30,309 nucleotides of DNA from JAKPAM01 sp047605425 (GTDB lineage: Bacteria > Pseudomonadota > Gammaproteobacteria > Burkholderiales > Burkholderiaceae_E), in assembly GCA_047605425.1 (NCBI GenBank), contig JASGFT010000045.1, positions 1-30,309 on the forward strand, given 5' to 3'. The notes beneath the pieces are model-generated. The model saw only the letters and a program-made list of their open reading frames with translations, did not search any database and was not told the origin of the DNA. Made by a program: the position numbers and the translations under genes. How positions within the stretch are numbered: position 1 is the first letter of the stretch; the number at the start of each line of letters is the position of its first letter. Shown piece by piece: positions 15,783 through 23,117 of the stretch.

Positions 15783-16946
15783 ATGCGCAAAGCGCTCGCC
15801 CATATCGTCGGTGCCTATGAGCATCCGACCCGAAAAGCCCCCGACAAATCCGTCGCCCAGCTCCATGCCGAAGCGGCGCGAGGCGCCCTCGAAGATGCCG
15901 GCCTGAGCAAGGATGACGTCGACGGCTACTTCTGCGCCGGAGACGCGCCCGGCATGGGCCCGGTGTCGATGGTCGAGTACATGAACCTCAAGGTGCGGCA
16001 CGTCGATTCGACCGACATCGGCGGCTCGTCGTACATCGCCCACGTCGCGCACGCCGCGCAGGCGATCGCCGCCGGCAAGTGCCGGATCGCGCTGATCACC
16101 TTGGCCGGCCGCCCGCGCAGCGAATCGAGCGGCGGCCCGATTCCGCGCCCGATCCGCCCCGACGTGCCGGACGTCGAGTGGGAGCATCCTTATGAACCGA
16201 TCGTGCCGAACATGTACGCGATGGTCGCGATGCGCCACATGCACGAGTTCGGCACCACGCCCGAGCAGCTCGCGTGGATCCGCGTCGCCGCGTCGCATCA
16301 CGCGCAGCACAACCCGCACGCGATGATGCGCGACGTCGTCACCGTCGAGCAGGTCGTGCAGTCGCCGATGATCGCCGATCCGCTGCGCCGCCTCGACTGC
16401 TGCGTGATCAGCGACGGCGCCGGCGCGCTGATCGTCACCGACGAAGCCACGGCCAGGAGCCTGAAGCGGCCGCTGGTCAAGGTCATCGGCGCCGGCGAGG
16501 CGATCAAGGGCCAGGCCGGCGGCGCGGTCGACCTCACGTATTCGGCGGGCGTGTGGTCGGGCGCCAGGGCCTTCGAGCAGGCCCGCGTCACGCACCAGGA
16601 CATCAAGTACGCGTCGATCTACGACAGCTTCACGATCACCGTGCTGCTACAGCTCGAGGACCTGGGCTTCTGCAAGAAGGGCGAGGGCGGCAGGTTCGTC
16701 GCCGACGGCAACCTGATCTCGGGCGTCGGCAAGCTGCCGTTCAACACCGACGGCGGCGGGCTGTGCAACAACCACCCGGCCAACCGCGGCGGCATCACCA
16801 AGGTCATCGAGGCGGTGCGCCAGTTGCGCGGCGAAGCGCATCCTGCCGTGCAGGTGCCCAACTGCGACATCGCGCTCGCGCACGGCACCGGCGGCTCGCT
16901 GGGCACCCGGCACGGCAGTGCCACGCTGATCCTCGAACGGGAGTGA
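15783..16946 (+). CDS. Thiolase-fold protein (SCP-x/Ltp-like) lacking the canonical cysteines
   Basis: This is a 387-residue thiolase-superfamily protein of the lipid-transfer/SCP-x branch. The nucleophile position holds GGSSY (80-84) instead of a Cys, and the C-terminal thiolase CxG motif reads HGTGG (His367). The region normally holding the GHP motif reads NNHPANRGG. It is therefore unlikely to be an ordinary acetyl-CoA acetyltransferase. Related proteins paired with DUF35 partners include the Ltp2 retro-aldolases of steroid side-chain breakdown, where the DUF35 protein is required. The next gene, four bases on, encodes such a DUF35 protein. The ATG at 15783 has GGAG nine bases upstream and a standard N-terminus. 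Its substrate is unknown; the acyl-CoA synthetase and FadH elsewhere in the window suggest acyl-CoA chemistry. Confidence 0.85.
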   Translation: MRKALAHIVGAYEHPTRKAPDKSVAQLHAEAARGALEDAGLSKDDVDGYFCAGDAPGMGPVSMVEYMNLKVRHVDSTDIGGSSYIAHVAHAAQAIAAGKCRIALITLAGRPRSESSGGPIPRPIRPDVPDVEWEHPYEPIVPNMYAMVAMRHMHEFGTTPEQLAWIRVAASHHAQHNPHAMMRDVVTVEQVVQSPMIADPLRRLDCCVISDGAGALIVTDEATARSLKRPLVKVIGAGEAIKGQAGGAVDLTYSAGVWSGARAFEQARVTHQDIKYASIYDSFTITVLLQLEDLGFCKKGEGGRFVADGNLISGVGKLPFNTDGGGLCNNHPANRGGITKVIEAVRQLRGEAHPAVQVPNCDIALAHGTGGSLGTRHGSATLILERE

Positions 16947-16950
16947 ACCG

Positions 16951-17340
16951 ATGAAGAAAGAAATCGCCGCGCCGGTCCTCAGCGCCGAGAGCCGCCCTTA
17001 TTACGAAGCCGCCGCCGCCGGCAAGTTCCTGATCAAGCGCTGCACCGCGTGCGACAGGAACTTCTGGTACCCGCGCGCGATCTGCCCGTTCTGCATGGGC
17101 AGCGACACCGAATGGCTCGAGGCCTCGGGCAAGGGCGTCGTCTACACGTACAGCGTCACGCGCCGCGCCAAGGTGCCGTACGTGCTCGCTTATGTGACAT
17201 TGGACGAAGGCCCGACGATGCTGACCAACCTCGTCAACCTCGACCACGACGCGATCCGGATCGGGCAGAAGGTACAGGTCACGTTCGAGACCGCCGTCAA
17301 CGGCGCCAAGGTGCCGATGTTCGAGCCTCTGCCTGAGTAG
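16951..17340 (+). CDS. DUF35 (Zn-ribbon plus OB-fold) acyl-CoA-binding partner protein
   Basis: This is a 129-residue protein with the two-part DUF35 architecture. A rubredoxin-like zinc ribbon uses Cys31, Cys34, Cys45 and Cys48 (CTACDRNFWYPRAICPFC) after an N-terminal helix (RPYYEAAAAGKFLIKRC). An OB-fold follows (GVVYTYSVTRRAKVPYVLAYVTLDEGP). DUF35 proteins bind acyl-CoA and assemble with thiolase-fold partners. It starts four bases after the thiolase-like gene with GGGAG as ribosome site, so the pair is almost certainly co-translated and forms one complex. Confidence 0.9.
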   Translation: MKKEIAAPVLSAESRPYYEAAAAGKFLIKRCTACDRNFWYPRAICPFCMGSDTEWLEASGKGVVYTYSVTRRAKVPYVLAYVTLDEGPTMLTNLVNLDHDAIRIGQKVQVTFETAVNGAKVPMFEPLPE

Positions 17341-17421
17341 CGGTGGTTGGCCGGCGCTGGCCGATTGGCCGTGTGCCGTCCACCGGGTCCGCCACGCAGA
17401 TGCGCTAATCCTTGGTTTCCG

Positions 17422-17892
17422 ATGCCGACGACGCGATCGCTCGAATTGCGGGTACCTCCGCCGCTGCAGGCGGCGGTGGCGATGACCTTGATCGTGCTGC
17501 TGGGCTGGTGGGTGCCGTCGGCCAATGCGCCGTTTCCCGGCCATCGCCTGGTGGCCATCGCCGCGATCGTGCTCGGCGTGCTGATCGGTGTGGCCGGCAT
17601 CCGGGCGTTCCGACGCGCCCGCACGACGATCGACCCGCATCATCCGTCGCGGGCCTCGTCGATCGTCGATGGCGGCGTCTTCCGGTTCACGCGCAACCCG
17701 ATGTACCTGGGCCTGGTGATGGTTCTGCTCGGCGTCGTCTGCTGGCGGGGCACCTGGCTCGGACTGGGGGTGATCGCCGGCTTCGTCGCCTACATCACGC
17801 GCTTCCAGATCCAGCCCGAGGAGCGCTTGCTGGCCGATCGTTTCGGCGACGTCTATCTCGCTTATCGCGCGCGCGTGCGCCGCTGGCTGTAG
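17422..17892 (+). CDS. Isoprenylcysteine methyltransferase/PEMT-family membrane methyltransferase
   Basis: This is a 156-residue protein with about four hydrophobic segments and the C-terminal signature of the ICMT/phospholipid methyltransferase family: RFTRNPMYLGLV, then EERLLADRFGDVYLAY. Such proteins transfer a methyl group from S-adenosylmethionine to a lipid-like or prenyl substrate at the membrane; bacterial substrates are mostly unknown. The frame is open upstream of the chosen ATG, but those residues are not hydrophobic or conserved-looking. It is 81 bases after the DUF35 gene and three bases before the GNAT gene. Confidence 0.85.
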   Translation: MPTTRSLELRVPPPLQAAVAMTLIVLLGWWVPSANAPFPGHRLVAIAAIVLGVLIGVAGIRAFRRARTTIDPHHPSRASSIVDGGVFRFTRNPMYLGLVMVLLGVVCWRGTWLGLGVIAGFVAYITRFQIQPEERLLADRFGDVYLAYRARVRRWL

Positions 17893-17894
17893 CG

Positions 17895-18368
17895 ATGACC
17901 GGGACGGCTATGTTGATCCGCCGGGCGCGGCCCGACGAAGCCGATGCGCTGACCGCGTTGTGCCGCCGCGCCAAGGCGCACTGGGGCTACTCGGCCGATC
18001 AGATCGCGCGCTGGCGCGACGAGCTGACCGTGCATGCCGACGTGCTGACCAGCCATCCGGCCTGGGTGGCCGAACGCGACGGGCGGGCGATCGGCTACTG
18101 CCTGCTGCGGGCCGGCGACCCGCACTGGTGTCTGGAGGACCTGTTCGTCGACCCGGCGGCGATCGGCCAGGGCGTGGGGCGCGCGCTGATGGCCGTGGCG
18201 CTCACTGCGGCCCGCGAAGGCGGCGCGCGCGGACTGGCGATCGACGCCGATCCGCATGCCGAGCCTTTCTATTTGGCGCAGGGCGCGCGCCGCATCGGCA
18301 CGTGCGCGGCGCCGATTCCCGGCGAGCCGGCGCGCGTGCGGCCGCAGTTGCTGATCGACGGGGAGTGA
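17895..18368 (+). CDS. GNAT-family N-acetyltransferase
   Basis: This is a 157-residue single-domain acetyltransferase. The N-terminal LIRRARPDEADALTALCRRA is the usual first strand and helix. Motif A is LEDLFVDPAAIGQGVGRALM, with the QGVGRA loop that binds acetyl-CoA, and the FYLAQGARRIG segment is typical of motif B. A start 15 bases later (MLIRR) is possible. It begins three bases after the stop of the methyltransferase gene, implying one transcript. The substrate, a protein or small amine, is not indicated. Confidence 0.88.
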   Translation: MTGTAMLIRRARPDEADALTALCRRAKAHWGYSADQIARWRDELTVHADVLTSHPAWVAERDGRAIGYCLLRAGDPHWCLEDLFVDPAAIGQGVGRALMAVALTAAREGGARGLAIDADPHAEPFYLAQGARRIGTCAAPIPGEPARVRPQLLIDGE

Positions 18369-18381
18369 TCGTCGCCGTGCG

Positions 18382-19179
18382 TCAAGCGGCCGCGGCATTG
18401 CGCGCGACCAGCACCGGCAGCCAGCGCTCGCGCACGATCTTCTCGAAACCCTTGCCGGTCGGGTGCAGCTCGTTGGCCCAGTCCCCGGCCGACAGCGTGC
18501 CGCGGCTGTCGATCTGCGTGACCGTGCCGCCGAACGTGCGCGTCAAGGCCTGCTGCACGTCGCTGAGCCCGTCGATCGCGTAGCGGATGCAATCCTGCCG
18601 CAGACGCTCGGGCACGAACGTGCGTTCGAGCGCCGGCAGCAGCCAGCCTTCGCCGCCGAGCACGCCCTTGCCCGACGGAATCGCGTAATCGTAGTTGTGC
18701 AGATAGACGTGCGCGCGCGGCGCCCGTTCGCGGATCTGCGCGATCAGCCGGCTCAGGCCGTCCTGGACTATGCCCAGCAGCCAGCCCAGCGACGGCCACT
18801 CGGTGCCCGGCAGGAAGCAGTCGGCCGCCGTCGTGGCGTCGCGGTTGTCGCCGCGCAGCAGCGGGCGCAGGTCGTTGAAGCCGGCGAAGTCGTTGCCGCC
18901 GCCGCTGATCAGCACCTCGGTCAGGCCGTCGCCGTACAGCCTCAGCGCATGCGCGACCTCTTCGCGATAGACGCCGTCGACGTAGTCGATCGCCTCGGCG
19001 CCGTTGTGACCGACCGCGAAGACGATCCGGTCCTTCCTGCGCAGATACGGCGCCAGGTGGTGCAGCAGCGCGCCGCCCGGAAACGGATACCAGAACCACG
19101 AATCGCCGATCGCCAGCACGCCCGGCATCACGCCGTCCTCGACGAGCTGGTTCGCGTGCCAATAGAAATCCCTGGGCAT
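18382..19179 (-). CDS. SGNH/GDSL-family hydrolase
   Basis: This is a 265-residue esterase/lipase-fold protein without a signal peptide. Block I is AIGDSWFWYP with Ser27. Block III is ISGGGNDF with Asn96. Block V is ANELHPTGKGF with His239. The residue three before that His is Asn, where the classical Asp would be, and a Glu sits two before it, so the acid of the triad is unclear. The ATG at 19179 has GGAGA five bases upstream; a GTG directly before it is in frame. It is convergent with the GNAT gene (13 bases apart) and about 155 bases downstream of the acyl-CoA synthetase. The substrate is unknown. Confidence 0.82.
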   Translation of the reverse strand: MPRDFYWHANQLVEDGVMPGVLAIGDSWFWYPFPGGALLHHLAPYLRRKDRIVFAVGHNGAEAIDYVDGVYREEVAHALRLYGDGLTEVLISGGGNDFAGFNDLRPLLRGDNRDATTAADCFLPGTEWPSLGWLLGIVQDGLSRLIAQIRERAPRAHVYLHNYDYAIPSGKGVLGGEGWLLPALERTFVPERLRQDCIRYAIDGLSDVQQALTRTFGGTVTQIDSRGTLSAGDWANELHPTGKGFEKIVRERWLPVLVARNAAAA

Positions 19180-19333
19180 CACTTTCTCCGTTGACGTGTA
19201 CGATCGGACATCGATCAGACATTTACCGCCTAGGCGGCGCGTCGCGCATCATCGAAAGTGGTGAGAGAGGCGTGCCCGTCGGGGAGCCCGGTACGAAGGC
19301 CCGCCGCCGGGTCGGCCACCGCTCGCATCGACG

Positions 19334-21193
19334 TCAGGATCGGCCGGGCGCGTCCTGGCGTTCGGCCGCGAACGCCGCGCGCAGCTTGTACTTCTCGATC
19401 TTGTTGGTCGCCGTGCGCGGCAGGTCGTCGATGAAGCGGACGTGTCGCGGCCGCATGAACTTCGGCATCGCCGATTCGGCCCACGCGAGCAGGTCCTGCG
19501 CGGTCTCGCCGGCACCCTCGGCGCGCACCACGTACAGCACGATGTCGTCCTCGTCGCCCTCGGCGGCCGGCACCGCGAACGCCGCGCAGATCGCCACCGA
19601 CGGGTGCTGGTGGAACAGGTCTTCGACGTGGTACGACGACAGGTTCTCGCCGCGCACGCGGATGCGGTCGCCGAGCCGGTCGACGAACACCAGGCTGCCG
19701 TCGGCCCGCTGCAGCACCGCGTCGCCGGTGTGGAACCACGCGTTGCGCAGCGCCTTGGCCGTCGCCTCGGGCTTGCCCAGGTATTCGAGGAAGATCGTGT
19801 TCGGGATCCTGGGCCGCAGCACGAGCTGCCCGGCCTCGCCGACCGGACGGAACTCGTCGTTCTCGTCGACCACCGCCGCGTCGAAGAACGGCGTCGGCCA
19901 GCCCATGAAGCCCTTGGCGTCGGCCTGCTGCGGCGAGACCTGCCGGATGCCGTAGCGCGACAGCGCCTCGGTCCGCGCCGCGCGGTCATGGCCGCGGAAC
20001 AGCGCCGGCGGCGTGCCTTCGCCGAGCGCCAGCTCCTCGATGATCGTCGCCACCCCGTTGCCCGATTCGGTCTGCCCGAAGCCGCAGGTCACGACGTCGA
20101 TGCCGAAGCGCCGCGCCACCTCGTGGTGGTTCAGCGGCAGCGGCTGCATGTGCGCCTTGTTCAGCGTGTTCGCGCGGTCATCGTCGCGCGGCGGCGCCTT
20201 CATCAGCCACGGGATCATCGCGTCGAGCAGGATCGCCGTCGTCGCGCCGACCTTGCGCACGCGGTCCCAGAACTGCGTCGGGCTGAAGCGGTCCCAGCAC
20301 GCGAACTCGCAGCCGACCCAGATCGCCCGCGCCAGGTTGAAGCTGGCCGCGCCCACGTGGTACATCGGCAGGTCGTTGTAGATCACGTCGTCCTGCGTCA
20401 TCGTCAGCCGCACGACGAACGTGTACTGCGCGATCCACCGGTGCGGCAGCAGCACGCCTTTGGACGGCCCGGTCGTCCCCGACGTATAGACGATCTGGCA
20501 CGGCGAATGCGCGGACAGCGTGACCGTGGGCCGCGGATGACCGGCGCAGGCGTCGCGCCAGTCCAGGACCTCGATGCCGGCCGGCACCGCGGGCACCGCC
20601 GCGGCGGTCGCTCCGGCGCCAATTCCGACGGCCGTTGCCGCGCCCGTTTCCGTGTTCGTTTTCGCGCCTGTTCCGGCGCCCGCCTTCGTGTAGGCTCCCG
20701 CGCCCGTTTCAGCACTCGTTGTTCCGGCCGCGTCGCGCCGGTCGTCCGCGCGCGGCGGGCAGCGCACCAGCACCGGCTTGACGCGCAGATCGTCCCAGAC
20801 CTCGAGCACCGCGCGCAACCCGTCGTCGTCGACGACCAGCATGCCCGCGCCGGTGTCGTTCAACTGATAGACGAGCAGCCGGCCGGTGAACGCGAAGTTC
20901 ACCGGCGCGTAGACGACGCCGGCCTTCCACGCACCGAACATCGCCAGCGCCGCCGTCATCGGATTGCGCGTCAGCACACCCAGCGGCTCGCCCGGCTGCA
21001 GCCCCCTGGCGGCCAGGAAGCCGCCGATCGAATCGGTCAGCGCGCCGAACTCGGCGTAGCGCAGCAACCGGTCCTCCTCGCCGTAGTACAGGCAGCGCGC
21101 CTGCGGACGCTCGCGGACCCATCGGTCGAGCTGGTCGACGACGAATTCGCCGGATTCGGTGAAACGGTCCAGCAGGTCTTGCCGGGTCGGCAT
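19334..21193 (-). CDS. AMP-forming acyl-CoA synthetase (AMP-binding superfamily)
   Basis: This is a 619-residue ATP-dependent enzyme activating a carboxylic acid to its CoA ester. The P-loop is IVYTSGTTGPSKGVLL (234-249), then GFGQTESG, the hinge FVDRLGDRIRVRGENLSSYHVED and the C-terminal catalytic-lysine motif RTATNKIEKYK. A low-complexity insertion of about 50 Ala/Gly/Thr-rich residues (about 154-206) lies before the P-loop, in a spot normally occupied by a short loop. The ATG at 21193 has AGGAG six bases upstream. An upstream in-frame ATG at 21280 would extend the protein through a pentanucleotide repeat. It could activate the acid made by the aldehyde dehydrogenase or another organic acid, but location alone does not show this. 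Confidence 0.9.
   Translation of the reverse strand: MPTRQDLLDRFTESGEFVVDQLDRWVRERPQARCLYYGEEDRLLRYAEFGALTDSIGGFLAARGLQPGEPLGVLTRNPMTAALAMFGAWKAGVVYAPVNFAFTGRLLVYQLNDTGAGMLVVDDDGLRAVLEVWDDLRVKPVLVRCPPRADDRRDAAGTTSAETGAGAYTKAGAGTGAKTNTETGAATAVGIGAGATAAAVPAVPAGIEVLDWRDACAGHPRPTVTLSAHSPCQIVYTSGTTGPSKGVLLPHRWIAQYTFVVRLTMTQDDVIYNDLPMYHVGAASFNLARAIWVGCEFACWDRFSPTQFWDRVRKVGATTAILLDAMIPWLMKAPPRDDDRANTLNKAHMQPLPLNHHEVARRFGIDVVTCGFGQTESGNGVATIIEELALGEGTPPALFRGHDRAARTEALSRYGIRQVSPQQADAKGFMGWPTPFFDAAVVDENDEFRPVGEAGQLVLRPRIPNTIFLEYLGKPEATAKALRNAWFHTGDAVLQRADGSLVFVDRLGDRIRVRGENLSSYHVEDLFHQHPSVAICAAFAVPAAEGDEDDIVLYVVRAEGAGETAQDLLAWAESAMPKFMRPRHVRFIDDLPRTATNKIEKYKLRAAFAAERQDAPGRS
20576..20734 (-). repeat. 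Low-complexity insertion inside the acyl-CoA synthetase
   Basis: About 53 codons made almost only of Ala, Gly, Thr, Lys and Glu (AGAGTGAKTNTETGAATAVG and similar). The DNA has imprecise repeats of GCGCCCGTTTC-like units on the plus strand, suggesting expansion by slippage or duplication. The reading frame is kept. Confidence 0.7.
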
Positions 21194-21223
21194 CGGGTCT
21201 CCTCGTCGTTCGTCGTCGTTCAT

Positions 21224-21257
21224 CGTCTCGTCTCGTCTCGTCTCGTCTCGTCTCGTC
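21224..21257. repeat. Pentanucleotide microsatellite (CGTCT)6-CGTC upstream of the acyl-CoA synthetase
   Basis: Six perfect CGTCT units plus four bases, 34 bases long, lie 30 bases upstream of the start codon (on the coding strand, repeated GAGAC/AGACG). The unit length is not a multiple of three, so changes in copy number would shift any frame crossing it. With the present number, an ATG at 21280 reads through the repeat (RRDETRRDET) in frame with the synthetase. Confidence 0.9.
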
Positions 21258-21282
21258 GCCGTCAGCGTCATTGTCATCATCG

Positions 21283-21520
21283 TTACCGCCGCGGCCGCTC
21301 GATGCCGTACTCGCGCATCCGCAGTTCGGGGCGGCCCGACGCGCCGGCCAGCCGGATGCCGGCCGATTCGGCCGGCGTCTCGATCTGCCGCACCGAGGCG
21401 TGCACGACCTGTCGCGCAATCGCATGCTCGGCATCATGTCGGCGACCAGTCGAGCATTGTCTCCCAATCCCACGCCTTCTTCAGCACCCGCCACAGGTAG
21501 TCGCAGTGGTGGTTGCTGCT
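21283..21520 (-). pseudogene. Gene debris on the minus strand (two C-terminal fragments in different frames)
   Basis: One frame ends at a TAA at 21283 and encodes a protein-like C-terminus of about 50 residues (HAIARQVVHASVRQIETP, then PELRMREYGIERPRR). Another frame ends at a TGA near 21443 and encodes HALHQDSSNHHCDYLWRVLK, then KAWDWETMLDWSPT. Neither has a start codon in frame with a plausible ribosome site. I do not recognise either family. They look like the tails of two broken genes joined near 21440. The rest of 21194-21679 holds the microsatellite and nothing else I can support. Confidence 0.35.
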
Positions 21521-21679
21521 GTCTTGATGCAGTGCGTGAGGCACCTGCAACGATCGTGAGACAGGAATCCAGCGCCTGCACGTCGCCAAAACTGTGGATG
21601 CCGCTTTTTCCGGAAACGGGCAATCTCAAAGCGGATGGCGATAGAAAAAAACAACTACGAGCCCGACAAGGAGGCGGCG

Positions 21680-22114
21680 ATGCGAAGGATCTTTCGATTG
21701 CTGGCAGTGTCTGCCGTTGCCGCTCTGCATGGCTGTGGTACGCAGCCGACAACGCTCGGCTCGCCGCTGCTGGCGCCGTTGCTGTCCACTGGCCGCGCGA
21801 CCACGAGCGGATCCCACCAGTTCTTCGACGAGGAGGTATTCGAGAGCATCGACCTGTTGACGCTCGTCGATCCCGATCGGCGAAGGGATCTGTTCGTGGC
21901 CGAGACGATCCCTACAGCCAATGGCCGTACGGCCGTGGGTACCGACGACGATCCTCGCGGGGGCCGGAGCGATCGCCACGCCCGCGACGACCGTGCGCGC
22001 GCTTTCGGGCCTGGCGGGTATCAGCAGCGGGGTGGGGGCCGAGCTGCAGCAGAGCTACTTCTCGAATCTGGCGACACAGGTCATCGTGCCTGGCATCGAT
22101 CTGGCTCGAGCTGA
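21680..22114 (+). pseudogene. Lipoprotein, N-terminal part (likely frameshifted from the following ORF)
   Basis: An excellent ribosome site (AAGGAGG, five bases before ATG) leads into a lipoprotein signal peptide (MRRIFRLLAVSAVAALHGC) with lipobox LHGC; the Cys is residue 19. The next ~70 residues (LGSPLLAPLLSTG, HQFFDEEVFESIDLLTLVDP) look like genuine protein. After about 21945 the frame becomes Arg/Asp/Gly-rich and resembles an out-of-frame reading of the next ORF. I infer one original gene of roughly 420 residues broken by a frameshift or small deletion between about 21900 and 21960. The alternative is two overlapping genes. GC is lower than in the neighbourhood. Confidence 0.5.
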
Positions 22115-22952
22115 TCTGCGTACCGAGATCGCTTCCAAGCGAGGGCGGTCGATTTCGGAATACACACTGGAAGCCGCCATTGCCGACGCGGCGCGCTATC
22201 ACGGTGCGTGCTCGATGAACGCGGGGCTCGAGCATTCGGGGAAGGCCGTCGTCGAGATCAGCAATCCCGGTGTACGGATGTTGAATGCGACGCTGGGCCA
22301 GATGAACCTCGCGCAGAAGCTGGGCAAGCGGCTGAGTGATGACAGCGTCGAGATCACGGAACAGGATCTGCGCCTGGCCGATGGGCAAATGCTGACGGCT
22401 GCCAGGTTCGATCGCGGCAGCGCGTTCTGGTCGGACGGCACTGGCGATGGGCAGCCTTATCTCGATAAGTACCTGCGATCGATCGAAATGATCGTCTGGC
22501 GTCTGACTACGCTGAGCTCGAATATCAAGAAGGTCGTCGGTACTTGTGCGGCGTCGACTAATCAGGATAAGAAAAAATGCGATTACGTAGCGCAGATGAA
22601 AGCCGTTATCGACGATACCAATAGCACTCCCAAGATCGCGACGATCGTCAAGCTGGCCCAATCGAAGATGACGGTCGAGATAGGCCAATCATTGGCCAAG
22701 GTTGATCTGGAAATTCGCCAGGAGCGAACGGCGCAGCTCGGCTTGGAAGGCCAGCAAGGCGAGGCTGCCGCGCTGCTTGCCTGGCGTGGCAAGGTATTGG
22801 ATGCTGAAAAGGCCTATGTCGCTCCGGCTCAGATATTCGACGAGATCGATCGCCAGTTGAGCCAAGCGCAAAAAGCGTTCAAGAACCGCAACGTCGAATC
22901 GCTGAAATCGGCGCTGCAGGACATCGAAAAAGAGCTGAAAACGATCGAGTAG
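21921..22952 (+). CDS. Hypothetical protein, C-terminal body of the broken lipoprotein
   Basis: This is a 343-residue frame from an ATG without a ribosome site. After a Gly/Ala/Thr-rich hydrophobic start (TTILAGAGAIATPATTVRAL) it has a helical segment with IDEY-like and YHGACS motifs (RGRSISEYTLEAAIADAARY, then HGACSMNAG) and ends in a Gln/Lys/Glu-rich helical tail. The pattern recalls uncharacterised proteobacterial lipoproteins in which a signal peptide and about 100 residues precede this body. That supports joining it to the upstream frame, and in that case this ORF alone would not be secreted. Codon use and base composition (more A/T at third positions) differ from flanking genes and suggest recent acquisition. 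Function unknown. Confidence 0.55.
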   Translation: MAVRPWVPTTILAGAGAIATPATTVRALSGLAGISSGVGAELQQSYFSNLATQVIVPGIDLARADLRTEIASKRGRSISEYTLEAAIADAARYHGACSMNAGLEHSGKAVVEISNPGVRMLNATLGQMNLAQKLGKRLSDDSVEITEQDLRLADGQMLTAARFDRGSAFWSDGTGDGQPYLDKYLRSIEMIVWRLTTLSSNIKKVVGTCAASTNQDKKKCDYVAQMKAVIDDTNSTPKIATIVKLAQSKMTVEIGQSLAKVDLEIRQERTAQLGLEGQQGEAAALLAWRGKVLDAEKAYVAPAQIFDEIDRQLSQAQKAFKNRNVESLKSALQDIEKELKTIE

Positions 22953-23021
22953 TGGCCTTCAAGGACGCATGAATTTCTCTTCCAGCAGGATCACCAGTCC
23001 CTCTGAGCCGAGGGGGCGAGA

Positions 23022-23099
23022 CCGGCTTCGCGCGGTTCCTTTGTCGAGAGCGTCGCCAGGATGTTCCGTCGTCCGGTAACCGGAACCGCGCGAAGGCGG
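23022..23099. terminator. Long inverted repeat between convergent genes
   Basis: CCGGCTTCGCGCGGTTCC (23022-23039) pairs with GGAACCGCGCGAAGGCGG (23082-23099), 17 of 18 positions, across a 42-base spacer that itself contains the palindrome CCGGTAACCGG overlapping the right arm. It lies in the 165-base gap between the hypothetical gene and leuA, which converge. It may be a bidirectional terminator or a remnant of a mobile repeat. Confidence 0.5.
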
Positions 23100-23117
23100 A
23101 AGACGAGCCGTCTCGAA

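Noticed and set aside
21224..21257. CRISPR-like direct repeats
   Set aside because: The unit is five bases with no spacers; it is a simple microsatellite.
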